Below are positions 1-8,731 of a stretch of DNA of 64,000 nt, piece after piece. Numbering within the stretch: position 1 is the first letter of the stretch; every line of letters begins with the position of its first letter. A model generated the notes under the pieces. That model saw only the letters and a list, made by a program, of their open reading frames with translations. It did not search any database and was not told the DNA's origin. Both the position numbers and the translations under genes were made by a program. Origin of the DNA: Chryseobacterium sp. OV279 (lineage in GTDB: Bacteria > Bacteroidota > Bacteroidia > Flavobacteriales > Weeksellaceae); assembly GCF_900128945.1 (NCBI RefSeq), contig NZ_FQUD01000004.1, forward strand, positions 868,001 through 932,000, written 5' to 3'.

Positions 1-251
1 AACTTGACAAAATTTCCGATTCCCTGATTTTTGCTTTGAAATAATGGAAAAACCGTCAGTTTCCTGAAAAACATAAATTGGAAAGAAGTGGAAACTTCAG
101 CATTTAACGGCTAGTTTATATAAAATTAACCTGAAATTCCTCTCCTCCAAAGGGATGGTAAATCAAAGATTTGACGGGGTAGTTGAGCAAAACTCCCGCT
201 TCAGTGTTTAAAATCATAGTGTTAAATTAATTTTTTTAACCTCAGAATAAT

Positions 252-259
252 TACTTTTG
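252..259 (+). promoter_or_regulatory. Probable -7 element of the TetR-type regulator gene
   Basis: TACTTTTG matches the Bacteroidota -7 consensus TAnnTTTG exactly and lies 10 nt before the start codon at 270. No clear TTTG-type -33 element is visible at the expected distance; only a T-run is found there. The transcript would have a very short leader. Confidence 0.45.
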
Positions 260-269
260 CATTTTACAG

Positions 270-848
270 ATGGAACTTAAAGAAAAACAAAGGAAAATTT
301 TAGACGTAGCCGTAGAACTTTTCAAGGAAAAGGGTTATATGGGCAGCTCGGTAAGAGATCTGGCCACAAAGCTTAATATCAAAGCTGCGTCGCTGTATGC
401 CCACATCCGTTCAAAGGAAGAAATTCTGGAATGGATCTGCTTTGGTATTGCTCAGGAATTTTTTGATGAACTTCAGGAAGTAAAAAACACGGACGTTGCT
501 CCAAAAGAAAAACTCAATTTATTTTTAGACAAACATCTATCGGTTGTTCTCCAAAACCGCGATGTTACCCATATTTACTCCAATGAATGGAGACATCTTG
601 AAGAAAGGCTTCCGGAATTCATAGCACTGAGAAAGAACTATCAGGATGAGGTGGAGCAGCTAATTTCTGAGATCTACAAAGCTGAGAATTGGGAACTGAA
701 ATCACCCACCTTTACAACAAGGTTTATTCTTCATACCCTTAATAATTCCTATTTCTGGTTCAAAAGAAATACGGAATCCACTTCTGAAATTACTGATGAA
801 ATAAGGGCTAAGCTTCTTTACGGGCTATTAGGCAATCAGAAACAATAA
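270..848 (+). CDS. paaR: TetR/AcrR family transcriptional regulator, PaaR-like
   Basis: This 192-aa protein starts with a typical TetR DNA-binding domain: the segment at about residues 8-50 contains the helix-turn-helix (SVRDLATKLNIKAASLYAHI) and the usual 'SKEEIL' end of helix 4. The rest is a helical ligand-binding domain. TetR-type PaaR proteins of other bacteria repress phenylacetate genes and are released by phenylacetyl-CoA. The gene stands directly upstream of the paa operon in the same direction, and a 14-bp palindrome in front of paaK fits the PaaR operator pattern known from Thermus. The family call is secure; the specific role and the symbol rest on context. Confidence 0.75.
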   Translation: MELKEKQRKILDVAVELFKEKGYMGSSVRDLATKLNIKAASLYAHIRSKEEILEWICFGIAQEFFDELQEVKNTDVAPKEKLNLFLDKHLSVVLQNRDVTHIYSNEWRHLEERLPEFIALRKNYQDEVEQLISEIYKAENWELKSPTFTTRFILHTLNNSYFWFKRNTESTSEITDEIRAKLLYGLLGNQKQ

Positions 849-937
849 TTTTTCTTACCATAAAAGACACAAAAGTTTAAATACTTCAGTTTAATTTTAA
901 GCTGAATGTTTTAGTGTTGAAAAGCGCACAATTTTTT

Positions 938-972
938 TATCCTTGGCAAGGTTTTAAACCTTGCCAAGGATA
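938..972. repeat. Inverted repeat with 17-nt arms
   Basis: The arms are built around CCTTGGCAAGG and its complement CCTTGCCAAGG, with a single central T, so the whole can fold into a long hairpin. It lies about 90 nt after the regulator gene. It may terminate that transcript or be a mobile palindromic repeat. There is no long T-run after it, so a terminator role is not certain. Confidence 0.6.
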
Positions 973-1183
973 TTAATGAAGGACGGGATCGTTGGTTTCT
1001 TTTAAGTATGAAGGATGAATAAAGGTATACTTACTGAAAAAATCTTAATGTTTAAAATTAAAAAATACTTTATTTATTAAACTTTTAGTATTGAAAAACC
1101 TTTACTGTTTACATGTAAAATCCGTAATTAATTAAATAGGCAGTTATTTAGAATCATTCAAAATATGACGAAAATCATAAAAA

Positions 1184-1215
1184 TTTGGTCAGGATTGAAA
1201 TTCTTTTTAAATTTA
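1184..1215 (+). promoter_or_regulatory. paaK operon promoter
   Basis: TTTG at 1184-1187 and TAAATTTA at 1208-1215 (seven of eight matches to TAnnTTTG) are 20 nt apart, which fits a Bacteroidota housekeeping promoter. The expected transcription start falls in the palindrome at 1219-1232. Confidence 0.5.
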
Positions 1216-1218
1216 CAC

Positions 1219-1232
1219 CTAACAAATGTTAG
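1219..1232. promoter_or_regulatory. Palindromic operator in front of paaK
   Basis: CTAACA-AA-TGTTAG is a perfect palindrome placed just after the -7 element and 10 nt before the paaK start codon. It keeps the skeleton CnAACnnnnGTTnG of the TetR-type PaaR operator described in Thermus thermophilus. Binding there would block transcription. The match is seen in the sequence; binding by the adjacent regulator is inferred. Confidence 0.55.
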
Positions 1233-1242
1233 TTAGTAGGAT

Positions 1243-2559
1243 ATGGATTTTGCAGTTGAATATTTAAAACTCGACCAGTTGAGACGGCTTCAGTCTGATC
1301 GGTTGACAGATTTGGTCGGCTATCTTGAGGAGAGATCAGAATTTTATAGAGGAAAATTTAATGAATCAGGAATATCTCCACAGGACATAAGGACCATTGA
1401 AGACATCACGAAACTTCCGATTACTTACAAACAGGATCTGAGGGATCATTACCCGTTCGGACTTTTTACCGTTCCAAAGAATGAGTTGCAGAGAATTCAC
1501 TGTTCAAGTGGAACGACAGGAAAACCTACAGTAGTGGGATACACAAAAGAAGATGTGGATCTTTTCAGTGAAGTTGTGGCCAGATCACTATATGCAGCAG
1601 GAGCAAGACCAGGAATGCAGTTGCACAATGCCTATGGATACGGAATTTTTACCGGAGGATTAGGACTTCATTACGGAGCTGAAAAATTAGGAATGAGTGT
1701 TCTTCCTATTTCAGGAGGAATGACGGCCAGACAGGTTGATCTGATTTTAGATTTTAAACCTGAAGTGATCTGCTGTTCGCCTTCTTATGCATTAACGATT
1801 GCTGATGAATTTACGAAAAGAGGTGTTTCTGCAGACGAAATTAGTCTAAAATACGCTGTTTTAGGTTCAGAGCCATGGACGGAAATTATCAGAAGCCACA
1901 TTGAAGAAAGACTGGGTCTTCATGCTACCAACATTTATGGATTAAGCGAGATCATCGGTCCCGGAGTATCTATGGAGGATTTTGAAGAAAAAGGAGGTTC
2001 TTACATTTGGGAAGACCACTTTTATCCTGAAATATTGGATCCTGTGACGAAACAGCCGGTTCCGTTTGGAGAAGAAGGCGTTTTGGTGATTACGACTTTA
2101 ACGAAAAAAGCAATGCCGCTTTTACGTTACTGGACGAATGATATCACAAGTCTTTACTACGATGAGAATGCAAAAAGAACTATGGTGAAAATGAGACCCA
2201 TCAAAGGAAGAGCAGATGATATGCTGATCGTAAGAGGGGTTAATGTCTATCCAAGCCAGATTGAAGAAGCATTTTCACATGTAAAAGGAGTGGTTCCGAA
2301 CTATTATCTTACACCGGTTGAGAAAGAACAGATGTGTGTAGCACTGGATATCGACGTAGAAATTGATGATGAACTGGTGAAAGCTGAAAAAATAGATGCT
2401 GATACCGATGATTATTTTAATTTTGTCGGCAACTTTGGAAAAAACATAGAAAACGAAATAAAAAAGAGGGTAGGAATTACCACGAAAGTAAAAATTCATG
2501 CCCAGGACAGCCTGCCGAAGTGCGAAGGCGGAAAAATTAATAGAATACTTAAAAAATAA
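1243..2559 (+). CDS. paaK: Phenylacetate-CoA ligase
   Basis: The enzyme activates phenylacetate to phenylacetyl-CoA with ATP, the first step of the aerobic PAA pathway in the cytoplasm. At 438 aa it has the family's usual length. It shows the adenylate-forming P-loop SSGTTGKP at about residues 88-95, the IYGLSE segment near residue 230, and the C-terminal hinge region with RGVNVYPSQIEE that is typical of PaaK ligases. It is the first gene of the operon, and its stop codon overlaps the paaE start by one base, which implies translational coupling. Confidence 0.93.
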   Translation: MDFAVEYLKLDQLRRLQSDRLTDLVGYLEERSEFYRGKFNESGISPQDIRTIEDITKLPITYKQDLRDHYPFGLFTVPKNELQRIHCSSGTTGKPTVVGYTKEDVDLFSEVVARSLYAAGARPGMQLHNAYGYGIFTGGLGLHYGAEKLGMSVLPISGGMTARQVDLILDFKPEVICCSPSYALTIADEFTKRGVSADEISLKYAVLGSEPWTEIIRSHIEERLGLHATNIYGLSEIIGPGVSMEDFEEKGGSYIWEDHFYPEILDPVTKQPVPFGEEGVLVITTLTKKAMPLLRYWTNDITSLYYDENAKRTMVKMRPIKGRADDMLIVRGVNVYPSQIEEAFSHVKGVVPNYYLTPVEKEQMCVALDIDVEIDDELVKAEKIDADTDDYFNFVGNFGKNIENEIKKRVGITTKVKIHAQDSLPKCEGGKINRILKK

Positions 2560-3644
2560 TGAATTCATTTTATAAACTTAAAACGGTAAGGGTTCAGAAA
2601 GATACTCCTGATGCGGTGAACGTAGCAGTAGAAGTTCCTGAGGAGCTGAAGGATAAATTCAGATTCAAGCAGGGACAGTATCTTAATTTCCGTATGATGA
2701 TCAACGGGAACGAAGAAAGACGTTCTTATTCTATCTGCAACGCCCCGAGCGAAAAAAGCAATACACTGGAAGTTCTGGTAAAGCTTTTGGAAGGCGGAAA
2801 GGTTTCAGGATATTTTAATGAGCATCTTCATATGGATGAGCTGCTGGATGTAATGCCTCCGATGGGTGGTTTCAATACTTCTTATCACCCTACCAATGTG
2901 AAAACCTATGTAGGTTTGGCGGCGGGAAGCGGGATCAGCCCGGTTTTATCGAATATTAAGGAAAGTCTTTACCAGGAGCCGAGCAGCTGCGCTTATCTTT
3001 TCTATAGCAACAGAAGCATGAATCATGTGATGAAAAGAGCTGAGATTGATAAATTGGTGGAACACTTCAACGGAAGACTGAAAGTTATTTATCTGGTAAG
3101 CCGTGAAAAACATGAAGATCCGGTATTCGAAGGAAGAATTTCTGCTGAAAAACTGGAACAGCTGTTTGAAAGATATGCAGATATTGATGTAAAAGAAGCG
3201 ACTTATTTTATCTGTGGACCTGCAGAAATGATCAAAGGGATCGCAGATTATTTAAAGAAAGATAAAAAAGTACCTGCCATTCAGGTTTTATTTGAATATT
3301 TCACAGCTCCTGACGAAGAGAATTCTGAGGAGATGAGTGATGAATTTAAAGCCATTGCCAATTTGGAAAGTATGGTAACGGTGATCATTGATGATGATGA
3401 ATATTCTTTCCACCTGAATTCTAAAAAAGAGAGTATCTTAGATAAAGCATTAAAAGACAATCTTCCGGTACCTTTCGCATGTAAAGGAGGAGTTTGCTGT
3501 ACGTGTAAAGCGCAGGTTTTGGAAGGAGAAGTTTTCATGGAGAAAAATTTCGCGCTTACCGAAGATGAAGTAGCCAGAGGCTATGTTCTGACGTGTCAAT
3601 GTCACCCGACAACGAATGTGGTGATGCTTAATTATGATGTGTAA
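2559..3644 (+). CDS. paaE: Phenylacetyl-CoA epoxidase reductase subunit PaaE
   Basis: PaaE passes electrons from NADPH to the diiron centre of the PaaABC oxygenase. The 361-aa protein has an N-terminal FAD domain with RRSYSICN at about residues 50-57, an NAD-binding segment with GLAAGSGISP, and a C-terminal plant-type 2Fe-2S ferredoxin domain with Cys at about 308, 313, 316 and 346 (CKGGVCCTC, then TCQC). It overlaps paaK by one base. It stands before paaA here, unlike the A-B-C-D-E order of Escherichia coli. Confidence 0.92.
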   Translation: MNSFYKLKTVRVQKDTPDAVNVAVEVPEELKDKFRFKQGQYLNFRMMINGNEERRSYSICNAPSEKSNTLEVLVKLLEGGKVSGYFNEHLHMDELLDVMPPMGGFNTSYHPTNVKTYVGLAAGSGISPVLSNIKESLYQEPSSCAYLFYSNRSMNHVMKRAEIDKLVEHFNGRLKVIYLVSREKHEDPVFEGRISAEKLEQLFERYADIDVKEATYFICGPAEMIKGIADYLKKDKKVPAIQVLFEYFTAPDEENSEEMSDEFKAIANLESMVTVIIDDDEYSFHLNSKKESILDKALKDNLPVPFACKGGVCCTCKAQVLEGEVFMEKNFALTEDEVARGYVLTCQCHPTTNVVMLNYDV

Positions 3645-3726
3645 AAATTAATGTAACAATCTAATAATTACCAGTGTAACAATCATTGGTACATTGTTAA
3701 ACTGATACATTGCTAAATTGAAAATT
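3645..3726. repeat. Imperfect hairpin repeat between paaE and paaA
   Basis: The spacer contains TGTAACAATC twice, then GTACATTGTTAAACTGATACATTG. The halves are partly complementary and the same words recur in the spacers before paaB, paaG and paaY. Confidence 0.5.
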
Positions 3727-4665
3727 ATGGATTTAGAAAAATTTGTTCAATACGTTCATGACGAGAATAAAGTAGAGCCAAAAGATGTAATGCCCGATGA
3801 TTACAGAAAACTATTGGTTCGTCAGATTTCACAGCACGCGCATTCTGAGATTGTCGGAATGTTGCCGGAAGCCAACTGGATTTCAAGAGCGCCTTCACTG
3901 AGAAGAAAAATGGCTCTTTTAGCTAAAGTTCAGGATGAAGCAGGACACGGATTATACCTGTATTCTGCAACCGAAACTTTAGGAAACGGAACCATCAGAG
4001 CAGACAGAGATGCCACTTACGAAGATATGTTGGAAGGGAAAGCGAAATACTCAAGTATTTTCAACTATCCTACGCTGAGCTGGGCAGATATCGGCGCTAT
4101 TGGCTGGTTGGTAGATGGTGCAGCCATTATGAATCAGGTGATGCTGATGGGGAATTCTTATGGTCCTTATTCAAGAGCGATGGTGAAAATCTGTAAAGAA
4201 GAATCTTTCCACCAAAGACAGGGCTACGAAATTCTGATGGCGCTTTGCCGTGGAACGAAACAGCAGAAAGAAATGGCTCAGGCTTCGTTAAATCGTTTCT
4301 GGTGGCCGGCTTTAATGATGTTTGGCCCGAATGATGACAGCTCTCCAAACTCTAAAATCTCGATGAATTACAGAGTGAAAAGAGAAAGTAACGACAGTCT
4401 TCGTCAGAGATTCATCGACGTGACCGTTTCTCAGGCAGAATTTTTGGGATTAACCATGCCGGATAAAGATCTGAAATGGAATGAGGAAAGACAGCATTAT
4501 GATTTCGGTGAACTTCCTTGGGATGAATTCATGGAAATCTTAAAAGGAAACGGACCTTGTAATAAGAAAAGATTACAAACCAAGGTAAAAGCGCAGCAGG
4601 AAAACCTTTGGGTAAAAGAAGCGGCAATAGCTTTTGCAGAGAAACAACAAAAAGAAGTAATATAA
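3727..4665 (+). CDS. paaA: Phenylacetyl-CoA epoxidase catalytic subunit PaaA
   Basis: PaaA is the diiron oxygenase subunit that converts phenylacetyl-CoA to its ring 1,2-epoxide. The protein is 312 aa long. Metal ligands of the ferritin-like fold are visible as DEAGH (about residues 69-73) and EESFH (about 157-161). The start is placed at the ATG at 3727 (MDLEKFVQY); a TTG nine bases earlier is less likely. It is followed by paaB and paaC, as in other paa clusters. Confidence 0.93.
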   Translation: MDLEKFVQYVHDENKVEPKDVMPDDYRKLLVRQISQHAHSEIVGMLPEANWISRAPSLRRKMALLAKVQDEAGHGLYLYSATETLGNGTIRADRDATYEDMLEGKAKYSSIFNYPTLSWADIGAIGWLVDGAAIMNQVMLMGNSYGPYSRAMVKICKEESFHQRQGYEILMALCRGTKQQKEMAQASLNRFWWPALMMFGPNDDSSPNSKISMNYRVKRESNDSLRQRFIDVTVSQAEFLGLTMPDKDLKWNEERQHYDFGELPWDEFMEILKGNGPCNKKRLQTKVKAQQENLWVKEAAIAFAEKQQKEVI

Positions 4666-4783
4666 TAATGTAACAATATACCAATGTAAAATTGTAACAA
4701 TCAATTGGTCACTCTGAGCAAAGCGAAGAATCTCTGATTGGTAAACCGTTACACTGATACATTGTTAAATTTAGAATTTGACT
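4666..4783. repeat. Imperfect hairpin repeat between paaA and paaB
   Basis: The 118-nt spacer begins with TGTAACAATATACCAATG and ends with ACTGATACATTGTTAAAT, which are partly complementary. Between them is CACTCTGAGCAAAGCGAAGA, which differs from the words in the other spacers. Confidence 0.5.
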
Positions 4784-5065
4784 ATGGCAAATTTAGATAT
4801 GTGGGAAGTGTTTATTCAGACTAAACCGGGACTATCTCACAAACACGCAGGAATAGTACAGGCGCCAACAGCAGAAATGGCTTTGCAGAACGCAAGAGAC
4901 GTTTACACAAGAAGAAAAGAAGGAACTTCTGTTTGGGTAGTGCCAAGTAAATATATCGTGACTTCAGAAGGAGTAGACAAGGAAGCTTTCTTTGATCCGG
5001 CAGACGACAAATTATACCGTCACCCGACGTTCTATGATATTCCTAATGATGTAAAAAACATGTAA
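4784..5065 (+). CDS. paaB: Phenylacetyl-CoA epoxidase subunit PaaB
   Basis: PaaB is a small structural subunit that bridges PaaAC dimers in the epoxidase. The protein is 93 aa from the ATG at 4784 (MANLDMWEVF); an upstream TTG would add two residues and is less likely. Typical PaaB segments are visible: the N-terminal 'WEVFIQTKPGLSHKHAG', the 'ARDVYTRR.EG.SVWVVPS' core and the 'FFDPADDKLYRHPTFY' end. Confidence 0.93.
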   Translation: MANLDMWEVFIQTKPGLSHKHAGIVQAPTAEMALQNARDVYTRRKEGTSVWVVPSKYIVTSEGVDKEAFFDPADDKLYRHPTFYDIPNDVKNM

Positions 5066-5154
5066 TTAATAAAGACTTTAAGATGTGAGATATCAGATGC
5101 CAGACATTGGCTCTATCTGAAATCTAGTATCTGAAATCTGAAATCTATTAAACA
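5066..5154. repeat. TCTGAAATCT-type hairpin repeat before paaC
   Basis: AGATATCAGATGCCAGA near the left end is roughly complementary to TATCTGAAATCTGAAATCT at the right end, so the spacer can fold into an imperfect stem. The same repeat type fills the spacer before paaJ (11312-11394). Confidence 0.5.
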
Positions 5155-5904
5155 ATGAATCCATTATATAATTATTTATTAAAGTTTGCTGATGACAGCT
5201 TCATCATGGGACAAAGGCTGTCTGCATGGTGCGGTGAAGGTCCTTATTTAGAGGAAGATATTGCATTGACAAACATTGCATTGGACGAACTTGGCCAGGC
5301 CAACAACTTCTATGTGTATGCATCAAGAGTTGCGGATAACGGTAAAAGTGAAGACGATTTAGCCTTCTTAAGATACGAGCACGAATATGTCAACGCACAT
5401 TGGGTAGAACTTCCAAATGAAGATTATGCGCAGACCATTCTTAAAGTATATGTATTCTCTGTATATCAGAAGTTGATGTATGAGGCATTGTCAAATTCTG
5501 CGGACGAAGAACTTTCCGCATTGGCTCAGAAGTCTTTAAAAGAGGTAAGGTATCATTATACGCACGCTTCTTCCTGGATGAAGATTTTTGCTCAGGGAAC
5601 AGAAGAAAGCCGTGAACGTTTAGTGAAATCTCTTGATAATATCTGGGAATATTCAAAAGGTTTATTCGCAAAAGTGGAAGGAGAAGATGATTTAATTGCT
5701 TTAAATATCGCTCCGAGTGTTGACGCTCTTTATGAAGATTTTCTTTCGATCACACAAAAAGATTTTGCAGAATATGGATTGGAATATCCGTCAAATCCTT
5801 TTATGCAGCCAAAATCAAGAACAGGATACCATACAGAATACTTCGGATTTATCCTTTGCGAACTTCAGTATATGCAGAGAGCTTACCCGGGCTGTACGTG
5901 GTAG
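5155..5904 (+). CDS. paaC: Phenylacetyl-CoA epoxidase subunit PaaC
   Basis: PaaC is the ferritin-like structural partner of PaaA. It is 249 aa long, the normal size. It begins MNPLYNYLLKFADDSF and has the LSAWCGEGPYLEEDIALTNIALDELGQA segment at about residues 22-49 where PaaC proteins keep a degenerate metal site. The C-terminal end (GYHTEYFGFILCELQYMQR..PGCTW) is also typical. Confidence 0.92.
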   Translation: MNPLYNYLLKFADDSFIMGQRLSAWCGEGPYLEEDIALTNIALDELGQANNFYVYASRVADNGKSEDDLAFLRYEHEYVNAHWVELPNEDYAQTILKVYVFSVYQKLMYEALSNSADEELSALAQKSLKEVRYHYTHASSWMKIFAQGTEESRERLVKSLDNIWEYSKGLFAKVEGEDDLIALNIAPSVDALYEDFLSITQKDFAEYGLEYPSNPFMQPKSRTGYHTEYFGFILCELQYMQRAYPGCTW

Positions 5905-5947
5905 GAATTGTTATATTGATACACTGCTAAATTGTTAGATTAAAATT

Positions 5948-6412
5948 TTGAATAATTTATTAAACATACTATCCCAGGTTCCCGATCCCGAAATTCCGGT
6001 GATCAATGTTGTGGAATTAGGTATTGTAAGAGAGGCAAAAGTTACCGGTGAAAATACCTGTGAAGTAACCATTACGCCTACTTATTCTGCCTGTCCCGCC
6101 ATGTTCACCATTGAGGAAGATATAACGAAGATCATGAAGGAAAACGGCTGGGATGCGAAAGTGGTAACCAAAATGTTTCCGATATGGACAACGGACTGGT
6201 TAACGGATGAAGCGAGAGAAAAACTTCGTATTTACGGAATCACACCTCCTGAAAAAGGAGCAGACGAACATCACATCGGGAAACCGAAAAAATGTCCGCG
6301 TTGCGGTTCTATGAACTCAAAACAGATCAGCAGATTCGGATCTACCTTGTGTAAAGCCTCTTATCAATGCTTAGACTGTCTGGAGCCGTTTGATTATTTT
6401 AAATGTCATTAA
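5948..6412 (+). CDS. paaD: PaaD, PAA epoxidase assembly factor (MIP18/DUF59 family)
   Basis: PaaD is needed for a functional epoxidase, probably in iron or Fe-S maturation. The 154-aa protein has an N-terminal DUF59 domain (LSQVPDPEIPVINVVELGIV) and a C-terminal zinc-ribbon-like part with Cys at about residues 116, 119, 134, 140 and 143. No ATG lies in frame before residue 56, so translation most likely starts at the TTG at 5948. A remnant of a second copy at 8446 still has an ATG at the equivalent place. The family call is secure; the weak start is unusual for this operon. Confidence 0.9.
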   Translation: MNNLLNILSQVPDPEIPVINVVELGIVREAKVTGENTCEVTITPTYSACPAMFTIEEDITKIMKENGWDAKVVTKMFPIWTTDWLTDEAREKLRIYGITPPEKGADEHHIGKPKKCPRCGSMNSKQISRFGSTLCKASYQCLDCLEPFDYFKCH

Positions 6413-6461
6413 TAGTAAGAAATTATTTTCAAAATAAATGACTTGATGATGTAGATAAAAA

Positions 6462-8408
6462 ATGATACGACGAGTTTTGTCGTTAGCAGCCCTTAGTTTT
6501 GCTTCAGTATCATTTATTAATGATCTTATTTACAATAATCAACACAAAACATTTATTATGACAAATTGCAACAGCCAGAAATTTCCATCAACGTGCCAGG
6601 AATCTACTATTATTAAAACATTTCACAATACCGGAGAAGTTATCCGTTATCAGGAAATAGACCCTATTAGTGCCAGTTTACTAGATGGTGTTGTTCTGAG
6701 ACAAGAAAACGGGAAATATTATAAAGCCATTTATACAGAGAATACCATTAATGTAGAATGGTACAGATGTACTTATCCCACTGATTTAACAAATGGAACC
6801 GGAGATAAAGTCATGCTAACTAAAGCGATTAATACCGCGGGATATTTGGGAGCAACTTTAAGATTTGATGCGAAAGAATATATTCTTAATGAACAATTAA
6901 GTTTTGTAAATATTTCCTGTTTTAAACTTTTGGGAGATAAGCAACATACAGTAATTAAATCAAATAGTAATCAGCGATTTAATTCTTATTTCTTACATTT
7001 TTCAAATTGTAACAATTTCATTATTGAAGGAATTAGTTTTGATTTAAATAAAAGAAACCTGCAAGTTTACACTGCCCATGACTGGGATAGTGCTGCAACT
7101 GAAATATTAAGAGATTTCAATGGAGGAATATATGTCATCAATTCACTTGAATCTACAAATATAGAAATTAGTGATTGTAGCTTCTTTGACTTATACACAA
7201 GAGCAGTACAATTTTATAATTGTGAAGGAACTATAAAAGTATCTAATAATTATTTTGAGAGTGGAGTGCAATCACAAATGTTCAGAATGGAGCATTTAGG
7301 ACTTACGCAATCACATAATGCCAATTTTATTGTGGAGAACAATACTTTTAAAAATGCAAAAAATTTAAACCCTTCCACAGCTCCTTGTGGGATATTTGCA
7401 TTTGATTGCGGATACTATGGATCAGTTTTGATTACAAACAACAATTTTGAATATTGTGGAAGGAATAATACCGGACACCACAGATTGTATGCAATAGATT
7501 TTTATGATAATGTGAATAACTTTATTATCAGTAACAACATGTTTAGGAATACAACCTGGGGAGCTATCAGATTTGATGGAACTAAGAAGAATGCCATTAT
7601 TTCGGATAATTATATTCATCAACTGATTGCCGACGACAGTGGAGTTATTAACTCTTCTTCCAGATTAACAGATGGTCTCGCCAAGGAGTTTAAAAATATT
7701 TCAATTAACAATAATATTATCGAAACCTCTGATAGCGCCACTTATGGAATATTACTTCAGTCTCAGGTGGATGAGATAGAAGCAGACAATATTAATATAC
7801 AAAATAATAATTTTAACAACGTTAGAACAGCAGTTACTATTGGAGGTAATATTAATAATATCAATATATCCAATAATTGTGGATCTAATCTACACTCCGT
7901 TGCAATTGACTATTTAGCCTATTCAACTACAATTACAACTATAACTGATGCTAATGGAGATGTAATAACAACAGAGACAAAAAGGCTTACTTCTGCTTTA
8001 GGAAATGCGTTAATTAGTAATAATAATTTTAAAGCGAGCGCTCAAGGGAATGCATTTGTAGGTATTTCTATTAGAAGTTATACACCACAATCTGTAGAAG
8101 AATTTAAAATAGTCAATGATCTAACTAAGAGATTTGTAATTTCAAATAATTTAATATACGGAAACGGAAATAATTATGGAATAGTTACTGATATAACCAC
8201 TCCTTCTATTCCCTTTGGAAGATCTTTGGATGGAAAGGTCACAATATCTGGTAATGAAATAAATAACGTTAGAAGTGGACTTTATTTAAGATGTGAAAAT
8301 AGTATTGTTAGGGATAATATATTATTCAACTGCAGTGTTCTTCCTATTGAAGAAGATTTTGTTACAAACATTAAATTCCAGAATTATTATAATAATAGCC
8401 CCATATAA
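6462..8408 (+). CDS. Secreted right-handed parallel beta-helix protein
   Basis: The 648-aa protein has a possible signal sequence (MIRRVLSLAALSFASVSF) and a pectate-lyase/tail-spike type N-terminal element (TGDKVMLTKAINTAGYLGATLRFDAKEYIL, split here as residues about 110-145). It then has many degenerate coils with the 'I.NNNF' and 'ISNN.' pattern, typical of parallel beta-helices that bind or cut polysaccharides. No catalytic site can be assigned. It has no known link to PAA breakdown. It is more AT-rich and Asn-rich than its neighbours and is flanked by a full paaD and a paaD fragment, so it is probably an insertion. No T9SS sorting domain is visible. Confidence 0.75.
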   Translation: MIRRVLSLAALSFASVSFINDLIYNNQHKTFIMTNCNSQKFPSTCQESTIIKTFHNTGEVIRYQEIDPISASLLDGVVLRQENGKYYKAIYTENTINVEWYRCTYPTDLTNGTGDKVMLTKAINTAGYLGATLRFDAKEYILNEQLSFVNISCFKLLGDKQHTVIKSNSNQRFNSYFLHFSNCNNFIIEGISFDLNKRNLQVYTAHDWDSAATEILRDFNGGIYVINSLESTNIEISDCSFFDLYTRAVQFYNCEGTIKVSNNYFESGVQSQMFRMEHLGLTQSHNANFIVENNTFKNAKNLNPSTAPCGIFAFDCGYYGSVLITNNNFEYCGRNNTGHHRLYAIDFYDNVNNFIISNNMFRNTTWGAIRFDGTKKNAIISDNYIHQLIADDSGVINSSSRLTDGLAKEFKNISINNNIIETSDSATYGILLQSQVDEIEADNINIQNNNFNNVRTAVTIGGNINNINISNNCGSNLHSVAIDYLAYSTTITTITDANGDVITTETKRLTSALGNALISNNNFKASAQGNAFVGISIRSYTPQSVEEFKIVNDLTKRFVISNNLIYGNGNNYGIVTDITTPSIPFGRSLDGKVTISGNEINNVRSGLYLRCENSIVRDNILFNCSVLPIEEDFVTNIKFQNYYNNSPI

Positions 8409-8731
8409 GGAAAGGGATAAAAAGAAGCTTTTTCATTTTTAAATTATGCAAAACAATATTTTAAACATACCATCCCAGTTTCCCGATCCCGAAATTCCGG
8501 TGATCAATGTAGTGAAATTGGATATTTAATGTAAACATAAATCAATGTACCAGTTTAACAAATAGCAAAATAATTGCTACACTGTTAAACTGATACATTT
8601 TTAGATTTATTTGCAGCATTGTTAATCTGTTAGATTGTTACATGATAGAGATTGCCACATTATTTTATATTGTTAAATTAGAGCAGTGTAATTTTTTAAT
8701 TCTTTAATCATTTAATTTTAAATTTAAAACC
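8409..8731. other. Spacer with paaD remnant and repeats before paaG
   Basis: The first part holds the paaD fragment (8446-8529). The rest is AT-rich sequence with repeated words such as ACTGTTAAACTGATACAT and AATCTGTTAGATTGTTACAT, which resemble the hairpin repeats elsewhere in the paa locus. No other gene is seen. Confidence 0.6.
8446..8529 (+). pseudogene. Remnant duplicate of the 5' end of paaD
   Basis: This reads as 27 codons (MQNNILNIPSQFPDPEIPV and so on) followed by a stop. It matches the first 27 codons of paaD (5948 onward) with few changes, including a long identical stretch over PDPEIPVIN. The rest of paaD is missing. Unlike the full gene it begins with ATG. It marks the right edge of the segment carrying the beta-helix gene. 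Confidence 0.85.

Larger units (their letters stand above)
849..1242. other. Intergenic region upstream of paaK
   Basis: No gene is seen here. The region holds a 35-bp near-perfect inverted repeat (938-972) and, at its right end, the paaK promoter and operator. The remainder is AT-rich sequence without recognisable structure. Confidence 0.6.
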
